Counted from the stretch's first letter, positions 37,809-46,929 are shown. The stretch: DNA of 64,000 nt from Thioalkalivibrio sp. K90mix (GCF_000025545.1 NC_013889.1:2101501-2165500); one strand, 5' to 3'. Notes: a model not told the origin generated them from the sequence alone. A program made the numbers and translations.

Positions 37809-38414
37809 TCAACGCCTTACGGTCGCACGCAGTGCGAGACGCACGAGCGACTCCACCGAGTCGGCCTGATCGCGCACGGCGGCGACCATCTTCTCCGCGC
37901 TGGCGCGTGGATAACCCAATGACTCGAGCGCTGCCAGGGCCTCGCCGTCCATCGCGGCACCCGGGATATCGGCCCCTGCGTCGGCACCCCCCGGCGCAGC
38001 CGCGAATCCCATCTCGGCCAGGCGCTCGCCCAGCTCCAGCACCACGCGTTCAGCCGTGCGCTTGCCGATCCCCGGGACCTTGGCCAGCCCGGTCACGTCA
38101 CCGCCGCTGATCAGGCCGGCGAGTTCGTCACCCGCATAGGTCGAGAGCATCGCGAGCGCGAGTTTGGCCCCGATCCCGTTGACTCGGATCAGGCGCCGGA
38201 ACAGATCGCGGTCGCGCTTGTGCATGAACCCGAACAGCTGGTGCGCATCCTCACGTACCACGAGGTGCGTGGTCAGGACCACGGTCGCGCCCGGCTCCGG
38301 CAGGGCCGCCAGCGTGGAGAGCGGGACCTCGACCTCGTAGCCCACACCCCCCGCATCGATCACCACGCCATTCACCTCGCGGCTGATCAGCGTCCCCTCC
38401 AGCCGGGCAATCAC
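37809..38414 (-). CDS. ruvA: Holliday junction DNA helicase subunit RuvA
   Basis: Tetrameric junction-binding protein that directs the RuvB motor. The 201-residue protein has domain I (IARLEGTLI, GVGYEVEVPLSTLAALP), two helix-hairpin-helix motifs (LIRVNGIGAKLALAML and LAKVPGIGKRTAERVVLEL) and a C-terminal UBA-like domain (EALAALESLGYPRASAEKMV) that contacts RuvB. Start is a GTG at 38414 that overlaps the ruvC stop as GTGA. No ruvB follows; next is an unrelated gene on the other strand. Confidence 0.96.
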   Translation of the reverse strand: MIARLEGTLISREVNGVVIDAGGVGYEVEVPLSTLAALPEPGATVVLTTHLVVREDAHQLFGFMHKRDRDLFRRLIRVNGIGAKLALAMLSTYAGDELAGLISGGDVTGLAKVPGIGKRTAERVVLELGERLAEMGFAAAPGGADAGADIPGAAMDGEALAALESLGYPRASAEKMVAAVRDQADSVESLVRLALRATVRR

Positions 38415-38926
38415 GGGCGCCCCCCAATCACGGCCGAGGCGGCGCCTGCCAGACGCGCCTGGTGCTGGGCGGTATGGGCATGGCACAGCGCGACGGCCAG
38501 GGCATCGGCGGCATCGCTGCTGGCCGGTTCGGTCAGACGTAACAATTGCTGCATCATGTGCTGGACCTGCTCCTTGTCCGCGCTGCCCACGCCGACCACG
38601 GCCATCTTGATCGCACGCGGGGCATATTCATGTACCGGGAGCCCGGCCTGAGTCGCCGCGCAGATGGCGGCCCCCCGGGCGTGCCCCAGCTTGATCGCCG
38701 ACTGCGCATTGCGCGCGACGAACACCGTTTCGATCGCCAGCACGTCGGGCTTGAGTTCGCCGATCACCTCGACCACGCCGGCGAAGATCTCGCCCAGTCG
38801 TTCGGGAAACCCCTTGGATCTGGGCCGGATCACGCCATGGCCGCGGGAACGGCCCTGGCCCTTGGCGTACTCGATCACCGCAAAGCCAGTGATCCGCGAT
38901 CCGGGGTCGATACCAAGGATGCGCAT
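38411..38926 (-). CDS. ruvC: Holliday junction resolvase RuvC
   Basis: Cuts Holliday junctions symmetrically. The 171-residue protein has the catalytic acids in RILGIDPGSRITGFAV (Asp7), LAIETVFVARNAQSAIKLG (Glu), and DAADALAVALCHAH (two Asp). Order yebC-ruvC-ruvA is standard. 21 bases separate it from yebC. Confidence 0.97.
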   Translation of the reverse strand: MRILGIDPGSRITGFAVIEYAKGQGRSRGHGVIRPRSKGFPERLGEIFAGVVEVIGELKPDVLAIETVFVARNAQSAIKLGHARGAAICAATQAGLPVHEYAPRAIKMAVVGVGSADKEQVQHMMQQLLRLTEPASSDAADALAVALCHAHTAQHQARLAGAASAVIGGRP

Positions 38927-38947
38927 TCGCTTGTCCAGGAACTCGCG

Positions 38948-39685
38948 CTACTGCCCCACGCCTTCCGGGAAGTCGGCGTTGGTAAAGACGTTCTGCACGT
39001 CATCCAGGTCGTCCAGCATCTCCAGGAGTTTCAGCACGGATTCGGCGGTCTCCGCATCCAGTGGCGACAGGGTCTCCGGGCGCCAGGTGACCTCCGAGCT
39101 CTCCGGCTCCAGCCCTCGGTCCAGCAGCGCCTGGCGCACGTCCTGATAGGTATCGGGCTCGGTAATCACCTCGATCGCGCCGTCGTCCTCGACCTGCACG
39201 TCCTCGGCCCCACCCTCTAGCGCGGCCTCCATGACCGTCTCGTCGTCCAGCCCCGGCGCAAAACGAATCACGCCCTTGTTCTGGAACAGGTAGGCCACCG
39301 AGCCATCGGTCCCCAGGTTGCCACCCATCTTGGAGAAGGCGTGACGCACCTCGGCCACGGTCCGGTTGCGATTGTCGGTCATGCAGTCGACCAGGATCGC
39401 CGCGCCGCCCGGGCCATAGCCCTCGTAGCGGATCTCCTCCATCGCGGCCCCGTCGGTCTCGCCAGCGCCGCGCTTGGCCGCGCGCTCGATGGTATCCCGC
39501 GTCATGTTGGCGCCGAGCGCCTTGTCGATCGCCAGGCGCAGGCGCGGATTGGTCTCGGGGTCGGACCCGCCCTGCCGGGCAGCGACGGTGATCTCGCGGA
39601 TCAGCTTGGTAAAGAGTTTGCCGCGCTTGGCGTCCTGGGCGTTCTTGCGATGCTGGATGTTCGCCCACTTGCTGTGGCCTGCCAT
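38948..39685 (-). CDS. yebC: YebC/PmpR family regulatory protein
   Basis: A 245-residue protein with the family start [20 protein letters not shown], the region [20 protein letters not shown] and [20 protein letters not shown]. YebC-type proteins act as DNA-binding regulators in some species and in others help translate proline-rich runs on ribosomes. First gene of the yebC-ruvC-ruvA unit. Confidence 0.96.
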   Translation of the reverse strand: MAGHSKWANIQHRKNAQDAKRGKLFTKLIREITVAARQGGSDPETNPRLRLAIDKALGANMTRDTIERAAKRGAGETDGAAMEEIRYEGYGPGGAAILVDCMTDNRNRTVAEVRHAFSKMGGNLGTDGSVAYLFQNKGVIRFAPGLDDETVMEAALEGGAEDVQVEDDGAIEVITEPDTYQDVRQALLDRGLEPESSEVTWRPETLSPLDAETAESVLKLLEMLDDLDDVQNVFTNADFPEGVGQ

Positions 39686-39845
39686 TCGGTCACGACTCCT
39701 TGGGTTGGGTTCGTTGGGCGCGGCCAGGCGACCGCGAGACCCGCACAGTCTAATCGACTGGGGCTGTCGGGTTCATGCCAGGATGCGAAGTGACGCTGGA
39801 TGGAACCGCGCAGGGCTTGCACGGGAGCAGGAAAGGTCTGTCTTT

Positions 39846-40400
39846 CTAAGGACGCAGCAACGGTCCCTCGACGGCCTCGCGGGCCTCGCGCCCGGCCAGT
39901 TGCTCGATCAGGGTCAGGGCAAAGTCCATCGCCGCGCCCGGACCGCGGCCGGTGATGATGCGCCCGTCAACCTCGACCAGTCCCCCGGTAGAGGGGATGC
40001 CCGATTCATCCAGCGCACCGGTAAACGAGGTCACCCGGTGACCTTCCAGCACCCCCGCCTGCGCCAGCGCCTTGGGCCCGGCGCAGATCGCGCCCAGCCA
40101 GCCGTCGCGCTCTGCCTGCGCCCGCAGCATCGCCTGTACATGCGGGTTGTCGCGCAGGTGATCGGCCCCCGGCAGACCACCGGGCAACACGATCAGGTCG
40201 AAGGCATCGTCCTGAATGGCATCCAGCGTGGTATCGGGCTGGATCACCGTCCCGCGGGAACAGCGCACGGGGCCCTGTTCGAGCCCCGCGACCGTGACCT
40301 CGAAGCGCGCGCGGCGCAACAGGTCGATGATGGTGACGGCCTCCAGCTCCTCGGCCCCGGCCGCCAGCGGCACCAGGACACGTGGTGTTTCCTCCGTCAT
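39846..40400 (-). CDS. DJ-1/PfpI family protein, YajL-like
   Basis: The 184-residue protein belongs to the DJ-1/ThiJ/PfpI superfamily: VLVPLAAGAEELEAVTIIDL (Glu near the active site), LIVLPGGLPGADHL, and the nucleophile elbow GAICAGPKALAQAG with the conserved Cys. YajL/DJ-1 proteins act as oxidative-stress chaperones or glyoxalase-type deglycases, a disputed activity. It follows ctpA after 14 bases, probably in the same transcript. Confidence 0.88.
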   Translation of the reverse strand: MTEETPRVLVPLAAGAEELEAVTIIDLLRRARFEVTVAGLEQGPVRCSRGTVIQPDTTLDAIQDDAFDLIVLPGGLPGADHLRDNPHVQAMLRAQAERDGWLGAICAGPKALAQAGVLEGHRVTSFTGALDESGIPSTGGLVEVDGRIITGRGPGAAMDFALTLIEQLAGREAREAVEGPLLRP

Positions 40401-40414
40401 GGCCGCACCCCCAA

Positions 40415-41701
40415 TCAGCGCTGACTGTAGATGTTCAGCCCTTTGAGCAGATTCAGGGCCTCGCTCAGACCGTAATCACGCTCGGCCAGGCTCTCGCCAT
40501 TGTCGTCATCGTCTTCCGGCACGTCCTCGCCCTGCAGCTCGCGCTGCATACGCGCCTGGGCGTCACGCTCATCCTCGCCTTCGGCACGCGTGACCGTCAG
40601 GTTTTCCAGCCGGATGTCGGGTGCTACTCCCTCTTCCTCGATGTTGCGCCCATCCGGCGTGAAGTAACGCGCCGTGGTCAGCTTGATACCGGTGTTCTCG
40701 GTCAGCGGCAGGATTGTCTGCACCGAACCCTTGCCAAAGGTGTTCTGGCCCATGACCACCGCGCGCTTGTGATCCTGCAGGGCGCCGGCCACGATCTCGG
40801 AGGCCGAGGCCGAACCCCGGTTCACCAGTACCACCATCGGGGCACCGCCGAGCACATCACCCGGCGAGGCCTGATAGCGGAACTGAGAGTCCTCCAACCG
40901 ACCCTCGGTATAAACGATCAGCCCTTCCTCCAGGAAAGCATCGGACACACCGACCGCACCATTCAGGATGCCGCCCGGATTGTTGCGCAGATCCAGCACC
41001 AGGCCGCGCAGATCGCCCTCTTCCTTCAGCTCTTCGACGGCTCGCACAACGTCACGCGCGGTGCGCTGCTGGAAGTTGCTGATACGCAGGTAGCCATACC
41101 CGTCTTCGAGAATCTCGGAGCGCACACTCTGGACCTGGATACGGTCACGGGTAAGGGTGATCTCCTTCGGCTGGTCCTCGCCCTCGCGGACGATGGTCAG
41201 AGTAATGTCGGAGCCCTTCTCGCCGCGCATCTTGGAGACGGCATCGGACAGCGTCATGCCCTGCACCGATTCACCGTCCAGGCGAATGATCAGGTCACCC
41301 GCCTCGATGCCGGCCTTGCTCGCCGGGGTGCCATCGATCGGGGCAATGACCTTGACGAAGCCATCCTCCATACCGACCTCGATCCCCAGACCGCCGAACT
41401 CGCCGGAGGTGCCGACCTGCATGTCCTCGAAGTCCTGTTCGTCCAGGTAGGCCGAATGCGGATCCAGCCCGGACAGCATCCCCTGGATGGCGTTATCCAG
41501 CAGCTCCTTGTCGTCCACCTCGGTGACGTAATTGCGCTTGATGCGCATATACACCTCGGTAAACCGCTGCAGGTCCTCCACCGGCAAGGCATTCTGTGCG
41601 CCATTCTCGCGATCGGCATACACCGCCACCGACACGCTAAGCATGACACCGACCACCAAACCCACCACCAGGGCGTACCCGGTGCGACACGACTTCTTCA
41701 T
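40415..41701 (-). CDS. ctpA: C-terminal processing protease CtpA (S41)
   Basis: Periplasmic serine protease of the S41A family that trims proteins at their C-terminus and controls cell-wall hydrolases. The 428-residue protein has a signal anchor (TGYALVVGLVVGVMLSVSVAV), a PDZ domain (FGGLGIEVGMEDGFVKVIAP to DLIIRLDGESV) and the catalytic block VNRGSASASEIVAGAL with Lys in NTFGKGSVQT. The C-terminal tail is acidic. ATG 41701 replaces an upstream start without the hydrophobic N-terminus. Downstream of envC, the usual arrangement, so both may act in septal wall remodelling. Confidence 0.95.
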   Translation of the reverse strand: MKKSCRTGYALVVGLVVGVMLSVSVAVYADRENGAQNALPVEDLQRFTEVYMRIKRNYVTEVDDKELLDNAIQGMLSGLDPHSAYLDEQDFEDMQVGTSGEFGGLGIEVGMEDGFVKVIAPIDGTPASKAGIEAGDLIIRLDGESVQGMTLSDAVSKMRGEKGSDITLTIVREGEDQPKEITLTRDRIQVQSVRSEILEDGYGYLRISNFQQRTARDVVRAVEELKEEGDLRGLVLDLRNNPGGILNGAVGVSDAFLEEGLIVYTEGRLEDSQFRYQASPGDVLGGAPMVVLVNRGSASASEIVAGALQDHKRAVVMGQNTFGKGSVQTILPLTENTGIKLTTARYFTPDGRNIEEEGVAPDIRLENLTVTRAEGEDERDAQARMQRELQGEDVPEDDDDNGESLAERDYGLSEALNLLKGLNIYSQR

Positions 41702-41842
41702 TACCGATCCTCTAGAAACGGAGGTATTTACCGGGTCGATGGTAGCACCGGGAATCTGACCCATGCCTGAACGCCCGACTGCGTCTGCTGTTTTCGCCCG
41801 ACAAATCCTTCAAACACGGTCACGTTTTTTTCGTGATGCTCG

Positions 41843-43042
41843 TCATTGAGATAGCCACCAATCCTCAGGGTTCAACGGATCGCCATTTCGCCGAATTTCG
41901 AAGTACAGCCCCGGCGCGATCGCCTCGCGACCCGCGCCGGCCAGAGCCATGCGCTCGCCGCCTTCGATTTCCTCGCCCTCGGCGACCAGGATCTCCTCCA
42001 GGTTGCTGTACAGCGTCAGGTAACCGCCCCCGTGATCGAGGATGACCAGAAAGCCGTATCCCTGCATCCAGTCGGCGTAGACCACGCGGCCAAAGTGGAC
42101 GGCATGTACCGCCTCGCCATTGTCGACCTCCAGAACGGTCCCCCGCCAACGGGACTGCAGACGACTGCCACGCGGCTCGTTGAAACGCCGGACGACCGAG
42201 CCTTCGGCGGGTCTGGGGAGTTCCCCCTGGAGGTCGGAAAATGCCACATCGGACCGTACGGGCCCCCGATCGGGCGGAGGGTCGCCACGCGCCGCGCGCT
42301 CTTCGCGCTCCGCCGCATCACGCTCCACCTCGCGGATCAGCTCCTCCAGCGTCTCGGCATTGCGCTCCAGGCGCGCCAGCTCCAGCGCCTCGTCCTCGAT
42401 CGCGCGTTCCAGCTCGTCCATCGCCGCGCGCTGCCGTTCCTCCTCGCGCTCGAGCTCGGCCACCACCTCGCGCAGCTCCGCCTCCTGCTCGGCCAGCACC
42501 GCCTGCTCGCGCTCCAGATCATCGCGGGCGGCCCGCAACACCTCGAGTTGCTCGCCCAGGGCCGCCAGTGCCTCGGCCCGTGCCTCGCGCAAGCGCGCGG
42601 CGATCTCCGGATGCAGCCGGCTCAGCTCGCCGTCGCCACCGGTACCCGGCACCCGCCCCGGGTGCCGGTCGCGCTGCCACTGGTCTCGCAGCAGTCGCCC
42701 CGCCTGCACGCGTTCTTCGCGCAGGCGATCCTCTTCCTGTTCGACACGTGCCTCGTGCTCGGCGATCACCTCGGCCTGCTGCTCGCGTTCGGCCTCCAGT
42801 TCGCGCAGTTCGCGCCGCGACTCGCTGCTGCCCCGGGCCGCCCGCTCGAGCTCGTCCTCCAGGCGCTCGAGCGCCGCCTGGCGCTCCTCCTGGCTGCGCT
42901 CCAGGTCGCGGATGGCCTCCAGCGTCTCCTCCAGTTCGGCCTCTGGTTCAAACGCCGACACGGTGCCCGCGGGGGCCAGCAAAAATGCCGCCAGAACAAG
43001 CAGTAAGGGGTATCGGGAAGTCAAGATTGCGCAAATTCGCAT
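41843..43042 (-). CDS. envC: Murein hydrolase activator EnvC
   Basis: EnvC activates the amidases AmiA/AmiB at the division site. The 399-residue protein has a signal peptide (LLLVLAAFLLAPAGTVSA), a long coiled coil (residues 30-260, dominated by Glu, Arg, Leu) and a C-terminal LytM domain (VHAVHFGRVVYADWMQGYGF, ILDHGGGYLTLYSNL, LYFEIRRNGDPL). The metal ligands of active LytM enzymes are replaced, as is normal for EnvC. Upstream of ctpA and divergent from the ArsR gene. Confidence 0.94.
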   Translation of the reverse strand: MRICAILTSRYPLLLVLAAFLLAPAGTVSAFEPEAELEETLEAIRDLERSQEERQAALERLEDELERAARGSSESRRELRELEAEREQQAEVIAEHEARVEQEEDRLREERVQAGRLLRDQWQRDRHPGRVPGTGGDGELSRLHPEIAARLREARAEALAALGEQLEVLRAARDDLEREQAVLAEQEAELREVVAELEREEERQRAAMDELERAIEDEALELARLERNAETLEELIREVERDAAEREERAARGDPPPDRGPVRSDVAFSDLQGELPRPAEGSVVRRFNEPRGSRLQSRWRGTVLEVDNGEAVHAVHFGRVVYADWMQGYGFLVILDHGGGYLTLYSNLEEILVAEGEEIEGGERMALAGAGREAIAPGLYFEIRRNGDPLNPEDWWLSQ

Positions 43043-43121
43043 ATCGGGGTACGTTTAGGTACTTATATTCTCACCCGGTTACGGGCCTGCTGTTTCGCAA
43101 AATAAAATAAAGAGGCATGCC

Positions 43122-43457
43122 GTGAGCAACGAAACGGTCGAAGAAGAAAAGATGGTCGAAGACGAACTGATGTCCCAGGACGAGGACATCGAGCGGGCCT
43201 CGCGCTCGCTCAAGGCCATGTCCCACCCCCTGCGGCTCAAGATCCTCTGCATTCTCGGCGATCGCGAGATCAGCGTACAGGAAATCGTCGATCAGGTCGG
43301 GACCTCGCAGAGCAACATTTCGCAGCACTTGGGCATCCTGCGCGACAAGGGCATCCTGGCGACCCGCAAGGATGCGAACCGCGTCTACTACCGGGTGGGG
43401 GACTCCCGCACGCTGCGCCTGATCGGTATGATGCAGGACGTTTTCTGCAGCTCCTGA
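43122..43457 (+). CDS. ArsR-family regulator with the SqrR/BigR cysteine pair
   Basis: A 111-residue winged-helix repressor: LKAMSHPLRLKILCILGDRE, the recognition helix VGTSQSNISQHLGILRDKG and a wing VYYRVGDSR. It lacks the CxCxxC metal site of ArsR. It has exactly two cysteines, Cys43 in RLKILCILG and Cys109 in QDVFCSS; these match the pair in SqrR/BigR/YgaV that forms a polysulfide bridge when sulfane sulfur is present. A 20-residue acidic N-terminal extension is extra. GTG start. It heads a run with a rhodanese and a glutaredoxin, so it probably reports persulfides and controls that run. Confidence 0.87.
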   Translation: MSNETVEEEKMVEDELMSQDEDIERASRSLKAMSHPLRLKILCILGDREISVQEIVDQVGTSQSNISQHLGILRDKGILATRKDANRVYYRVGDSRTLRLIGMMQDVFCSS

Positions 43458-43485
43458 CATCCTCATTACCGACCCGGCCGCCTGA

Positions 43486-43914
43486 ATGCTCGAAAGACTC
43501 CCTGAATTCCTGTCCAACCACCCGATCCTGACCGGTGCCCTGCTCGCGGTCGTCGGGATGATCCTGTTCACCGAGTTCCGCCGCCTGACCCGCAAGTACC
43601 GCACCCTGTCGCCGAGCGAGGCGGTGCGCGTAATCAACCAGGACGACAGCCTGGTGCTGGACGTGCGCGAGGACAACGAGATCGCCTCCGGCCGCATTGG
43701 CGGTGCCAAGCACATCCCGGTGGGCAGTCTGCAAAAGCGTATGGACGACATCGCCCAGTACAAGGACAAGCCGGTGGTGGTGTACTGCCGCAGCGGCAAC
43801 CGCTCCGCGACGGCCGCCTCGCAACTGACCTCGGCGGGTTTTCAGGATGTCGTGAACCTGCAGGGTGGCATCCAGGCCTGGCAATCCGCGGGCATGCCAA
43901 TCAAGAAGAAGTAA
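43486..43914 (+). CDS. Membrane-anchored rhodanese (YibN-like)
   Basis: A 142-residue protein with one N-terminal membrane segment (PILTGALLAVVGMILFTEF) and a rhodanese domain, with VLDVREDNEIASGRIGGAKH and the active-site loop VVYCRSGNRS (catalytic Cys). Rhodaneses move sulfane sulfur between carriers. YibN is the E. coli counterpart in the same cluster with grxC, secB and gpsA. Its stop overlaps the grxC start (TAATG). Role in persulfide handling is inferred from the domain and from the regulator upstream. Confidence 0.92.
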   Translation: MLERLPEFLSNHPILTGALLAVVGMILFTEFRRLTRKYRTLSPSEAVRVINQDDSLVLDVREDNEIASGRIGGAKHIPVGSLQKRMDDIAQYKDKPVVVYCRSGNRSATAASQLTSAGFQDVVNLQGGIQAWQSAGMPIKKK

Positions 43915-44192
43915 TGCGCTTCGAGGTCTATGGCACGGTCCGCTGTCCCTTCTGTCTGCTGGCCCGCCGGCTGCTGATCCACCACGGCTATCCCTTCGAC
44001 GACCACCCGGTGGATCGCGAACCGGGGGCGCGCGCGGAGATGGAGCAGCGGGCCGGGCGCAGTTCGGTACCACAGATCTTCCTCGGCGATACCCACATCG
44101 GCGGCTACGACGAGTTGCAGGCGCTGGATCGCTCCGGTGAGCTGCAACGCATGGCCGAAGCGGCCGGGATCGAGCGCACCGGCGTGAGCTGA
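43914..44192 (+). CDS. grxC: Glutaredoxin 3
   Basis: A 92-residue dithiol glutaredoxin: EVYGTVRCPFCLLARRLL with the CPFC site, SSVPQIFLGDTHIGGYDEL with the cis-Pro and GSH-binding GGxDD-like loop. It reduces protein disulfides or glutathione mixed disulfides. Cotranslated with the rhodanese; secB follows after 71 bases. Confidence 0.95.
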   Translation: MRFEVYGTVRCPFCLLARRLLIHHGYPFDDHPVDREPGARAEMEQRAGRSSVPQIFLGDTHIGGYDELQALDRSGELQRMAEAAGIERTGVS

Positions 44193-44263
44193 GCCCATTC
44201 CGGTGCCGCATTCCTATACGATGCCCCGACACGAACCCAACTTCCACGACTCGGAACGACATC

Positions 44264-44800
44264 ATGGCTGAAGAAACCTCCAACACCAGCGGTAACGGCG
44301 CGGGCGCCCAGGGCAACACCCAGGACAACCCCGGCTTCTCCATCCAGAAGGTATTCATCAAGGACATCTCGTTCGAATCGCCGGACGCTCCCGAGATCTT
44401 TCTGAATGAGTGGAAGGGTGACACCAACATTCAGCTGAACACCAACGCCCGCCCGATTCGCGAAGAGGAAGGCGTGTTCGAGGTCGAGCTGAAGCTGACT
44501 GTAACCACCGAGTCCAATGGCAAGACCGCCTACCTGGTCGAAATCAACCAGGCCGGTGTCTTCATCATCCGGGGCTTTCCGCGCGACCAGCTCAACCAGC
44601 TTCTGGGCTCCTATTGCCCGAACCTGCTGTTCCCGTTCGCGCGCGAAACCGTCGCAGACCTGGTGCTCAAGGGTGGCTTCCCGCAGCTGCTGCTGCAGCC
44701 GGTCAACTTCGAGGCGCTGTACCAGCAGCACCTGGAAGACCAGAAAAAGGCGTCCGGAGACTCGCAGGCGGCCGCGCCGGAGTCGACCTCCCAGGCCTGA
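44264..44800 (+). CDS. secB: Protein-export chaperone SecB
   Basis: Tetrameric chaperone that keeps preproteins unfolded for SecA. The 178-residue protein contains FSIQKVFIKDISFESPDAPE, NTNARPIREEEGVFEVELKL, AGVFIIRGFPRDQLNQLLG and NLLFPFARETVADLVLKGGF, QLLLQPVNFEALY, all SecB signatures. Slightly longer than E. coli SecB because of an N-terminal Gly/Asn-rich tail and an acidic C-terminal tail. Confidence 0.97.
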   Translation: MAEETSNTSGNGAGAQGNTQDNPGFSIQKVFIKDISFESPDAPEIFLNEWKGDTNIQLNTNARPIREEEGVFEVELKLTVTTESNGKTAYLVEINQAGVFIIRGFPRDQLNQLLGSYCPNLLFPFARETVADLVLKGGFPQLLLQPVNFEALYQQHLEDQKKASGDSQAAAPESTSQA

Positions 44801-44815
44801 CCGGGGCCCGCACCC

Positions 44816-45814
44816 GTGCGCATCGCACTCCTGGGTGGCGGCTCCTGGGGTACCGCGCTGGCGATCCACGCCGCGCGGCTGCACCAGGACGTCGTGCTCT
44901 GGGTCCGCAAGGACGAGACGGCCGAGCGGCTGAACCGCGAGCGCGAGAACGCCCGCTATCTGCCTGGCATCCCGTTCCCGGAAACCCTCTCCATCACCGC
45001 CGACCCCGGTGCGATCGACGACGCGGACCTGATCCTGATCGCGGTCCCGTCCGGGGCCTTTCGCGAGACCCTGCGCTGGATGCAACCGCGCCTGTGTGAA
45101 GGGCAGACGGTCGCCTGGGCGACCAAGGGGCTCGAGACCTCCAGCGGAGCGTGGCTGCACGAGATCGCCGAGGAAGAACTGGGCACTGACTTCCCGCCTG
45201 CCCTGGTCTCCGGCCCCTCCTTCGCCGCCGAGGTGGCCCGCGGACAGCCCACCGCGCTCACGGCGGCCTCGCAGAGCGGGCGCAGCCTGGACCAGCTGAC
45301 CGGAGCCCTGCACGGTGAGGCCCTGCGCATCTATCGCAACCCCGACGTGATCGGCGTAGAGCTCGGTGGCGCGTTAAAGAACGTGCTGGCAGTCGCGACC
45401 GGGATCGCCGACGGCGCGGGCTACGGCGCCAACGCCCGTGCGGCACTGATGACCCGTGGACTGGCCGAGATGCAGCGCCTGGGCGAGGCTGTCGGGGCCC
45501 AGCCAGGCACCCTGACCGGGCTGTCCGGACTGGGCGACCTGATCCTCACCTGCACCGATGACCAGTCGCGCAACCGCCGACTGGGGCGCCTGCTGGGCCA
45601 GGGCTATGACCTGGAGACGGCCCGCGCCCGTATCGGACAGTCGGTCGAAGGGGTGGAGACCGCACGCCAGATCAGTGCCCGCGCCAGGGCCCTTTCGGTG
45701 GACATGCCCATCTGCGCCGAAGTCCACGCGGTGCTCTACCAGGGTCGCCCCGTGCGCGAGGCCGCCCGCCGGCTGCTGGAGCGCGACCCGACCCACGAGA
45801 ACCCGGCCGGGTAA
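44816..45814 (+). CDS. gpsA: NAD(P)H-dependent glycerol-3-phosphate dehydrogenase GpsA
   Basis: Reduces dihydroxyacetone phosphate to sn-glycerol 3-phosphate for phospholipid synthesis. The 332-residue protein has the nucleotide-binding start RIALLGGGSWGTALAIHAAR, the loop DLILIAVPSGAFRETL, the catalytic Lys in VELGGALKNVLAVATGIADG, and LSGLGDLILTCTDDQSRNRR. GTG start. Classic position after secB. Confidence 0.97.
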   Translation: MRIALLGGGSWGTALAIHAARLHQDVVLWVRKDETAERLNRERENARYLPGIPFPETLSITADPGAIDDADLILIAVPSGAFRETLRWMQPRLCEGQTVAWATKGLETSSGAWLHEIAEEELGTDFPPALVSGPSFAAEVARGQPTALTAASQSGRSLDQLTGALHGEALRIYRNPDVIGVELGGALKNVLAVATGIADGAGYGANARAALMTRGLAEMQRLGEAVGAQPGTLTGLSGLGDLILTCTDDQSRNRRLGRLLGQGYDLETARARIGQSVEGVETARQISARARALSVDMPICAEVHAVLYQGRPVREAARRLLERDPTHENPAG

Positions 45815-45896
45815 CCCCGAGCCGAACCCGCGCAATCGCAGCCGCCCGCATGGTTCGTTACGGTGGACGGATATCGTTCACAGCTGGGAGGCATCC

Positions 45897-46475
45897 ATGC
45901 GCAAGGCGTGGAAGGAACTGGATCTCGAGGGCGGCGGCCTGCAAGCGATCAACGCAAAACTCGCGGCCGAGATGCGCGCGCGCCCGCCCGCCTACATCGC
46001 CTGGATCCTGTTTCCCCTGGGGCTGCATCGCTTCTACCTGCGCGAACCGCTGGGCGGAATGGGTTTTGTCGGCCTGAGCGTGGCGACGCTGATCGTGGCC
46101 TGGCTCCTGGCCGGCTGGTGGTGGCTGATTCCAGCCGGTGCCATGCTTGGCTGGGCGGCATTTGATCTTGTCTGGATCGACCGCCGTGTGACCGACTACA
46201 ACAAGGAGCTGCGCAAACAGCTGTTCCTGCGCAAGGGCCACAAACCGCCGCAGGACTATCGCGGCCGCTATACCAGCGACGAAGACGCCCAGCGCGAACT
46301 GGCCGAATACCAGTCGATCAAGGAAGGCGAGCGCGCCGGGCACCCGGGCCCGGCCGGGGCGAATCGACGTGATCGCGATGTGGGCGGCAAGCGGCGCATG
46401 CCGAGCTTCAACGAGCAGGAAGCCATGCTGCGCCAGATGCGCTCACGCAAGAACAGCGAAACCGGGGACGACTGA
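45897..46475 (+). CDS. TM2-domain-like membrane protein
   Basis: A 192-residue protein with a TM2-like hairpin: AYIAWILFPLGLHRFYLREP then GMGFVGLSVATLIVAWLLAG and a third segment LIPAGAMLGWAAFDLVWI. The DxF/HRFYL loop between helices is the TM2 signature. N- and C-terminal parts are cytoplasmic and charged; the tail ends in a Lys/Arg-rich stretch. GGGAGG stands six bases before ATG 45897. Function unknown. Convergent with the next gene. Confidence 0.8.
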   Translation: MRKAWKELDLEGGGLQAINAKLAAEMRARPPAYIAWILFPLGLHRFYLREPLGGMGFVGLSVATLIVAWLLAGWWWLIPAGAMLGWAAFDLVWIDRRVTDYNKELRKQLFLRKGHKPPQDYRGRYTSDEDAQRELAEYQSIKEGERAGHPGPAGANRRDRDVGGKRRMPSFNEQEAMLRQMRSRKNSETGDD

Positions 46476-46526
46476 CGCCGCCCCAGCCCCGGAACCCACG
46501 CCCGCACGGGCGGGTACAAACGCCCC

Positions 46527-46817
46527 CTAGTTATCGCCCGGACGCCAGACGCCACTGGCCTCCTGTTGCGGCGGCGGGGCGGCCTGCTTGCGGCTCTCCA
46601 TATCCACGAACACCGACTCGGTGAACTGCGAGAGCTGCTTGAGATACTCCTTGCGCTCGTTCACCGACTCCGGCATCTGGGCCACCAGAAAACCGGTAAT
46701 CGCGCTCAGATACTGCACGGCCACGATGGGCTGCTGGGCCTTGGGATCGGTCTCGACCAGCACATCCTGAATCTTCTGGATCAGGTCGCCGGACAGCTGC
46801 AGGGTATCGTCGCTCAT
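46527..46817 (-). CDS. Small hypothetical protein
   Basis: A 96-residue protein with no recognised family. It is predicted mostly helical (DLIQKIQDVLVETDPKAQQP, YLSAITGFLVAQMPESVNER, EYLKQLSQFTESVFVDME) and ends in a Pro/Gln-rich tail. No signal peptide or membrane helix. It follows a gap of about 110 bases upstream that may contain its own promoter. I cannot assign a role. Confidence 0.75.
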   Translation of the reverse strand: MSDDTLQLSGDLIQKIQDVLVETDPKAQQPIVAVQYLSAITGFLVAQMPESVNERKEYLKQLSQFTESVFVDMESRKQAAPPPQQEASGVWRPGDN

Positions 46818-46929
46818 GATGCTCTCTCGGTTATCAAATGTGTGAACAGGCTAAGGCAAGGCCGCCGTGCCCAAAAGTGAACGCAAAGCCGGGGGGACTT
46901 TCCGCTGAATCGTGCGAGGCGCAAGGTCC

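Noticed and set aside
41821-41845. TCACG-TTTTTTT-CGTGA near the envC stop as a terminator
   Set aside because: The T run is the loop, not the tail, and the stem is only five pairs; too weak to list as a feature.
46499-46512. CGCCCG-CA-CGGGCG hairpin between the TM2 gene and the small hypothetical gene
   Set aside because: Two-base loop, no T tract; may occur by chance in such GC-rich DNA.
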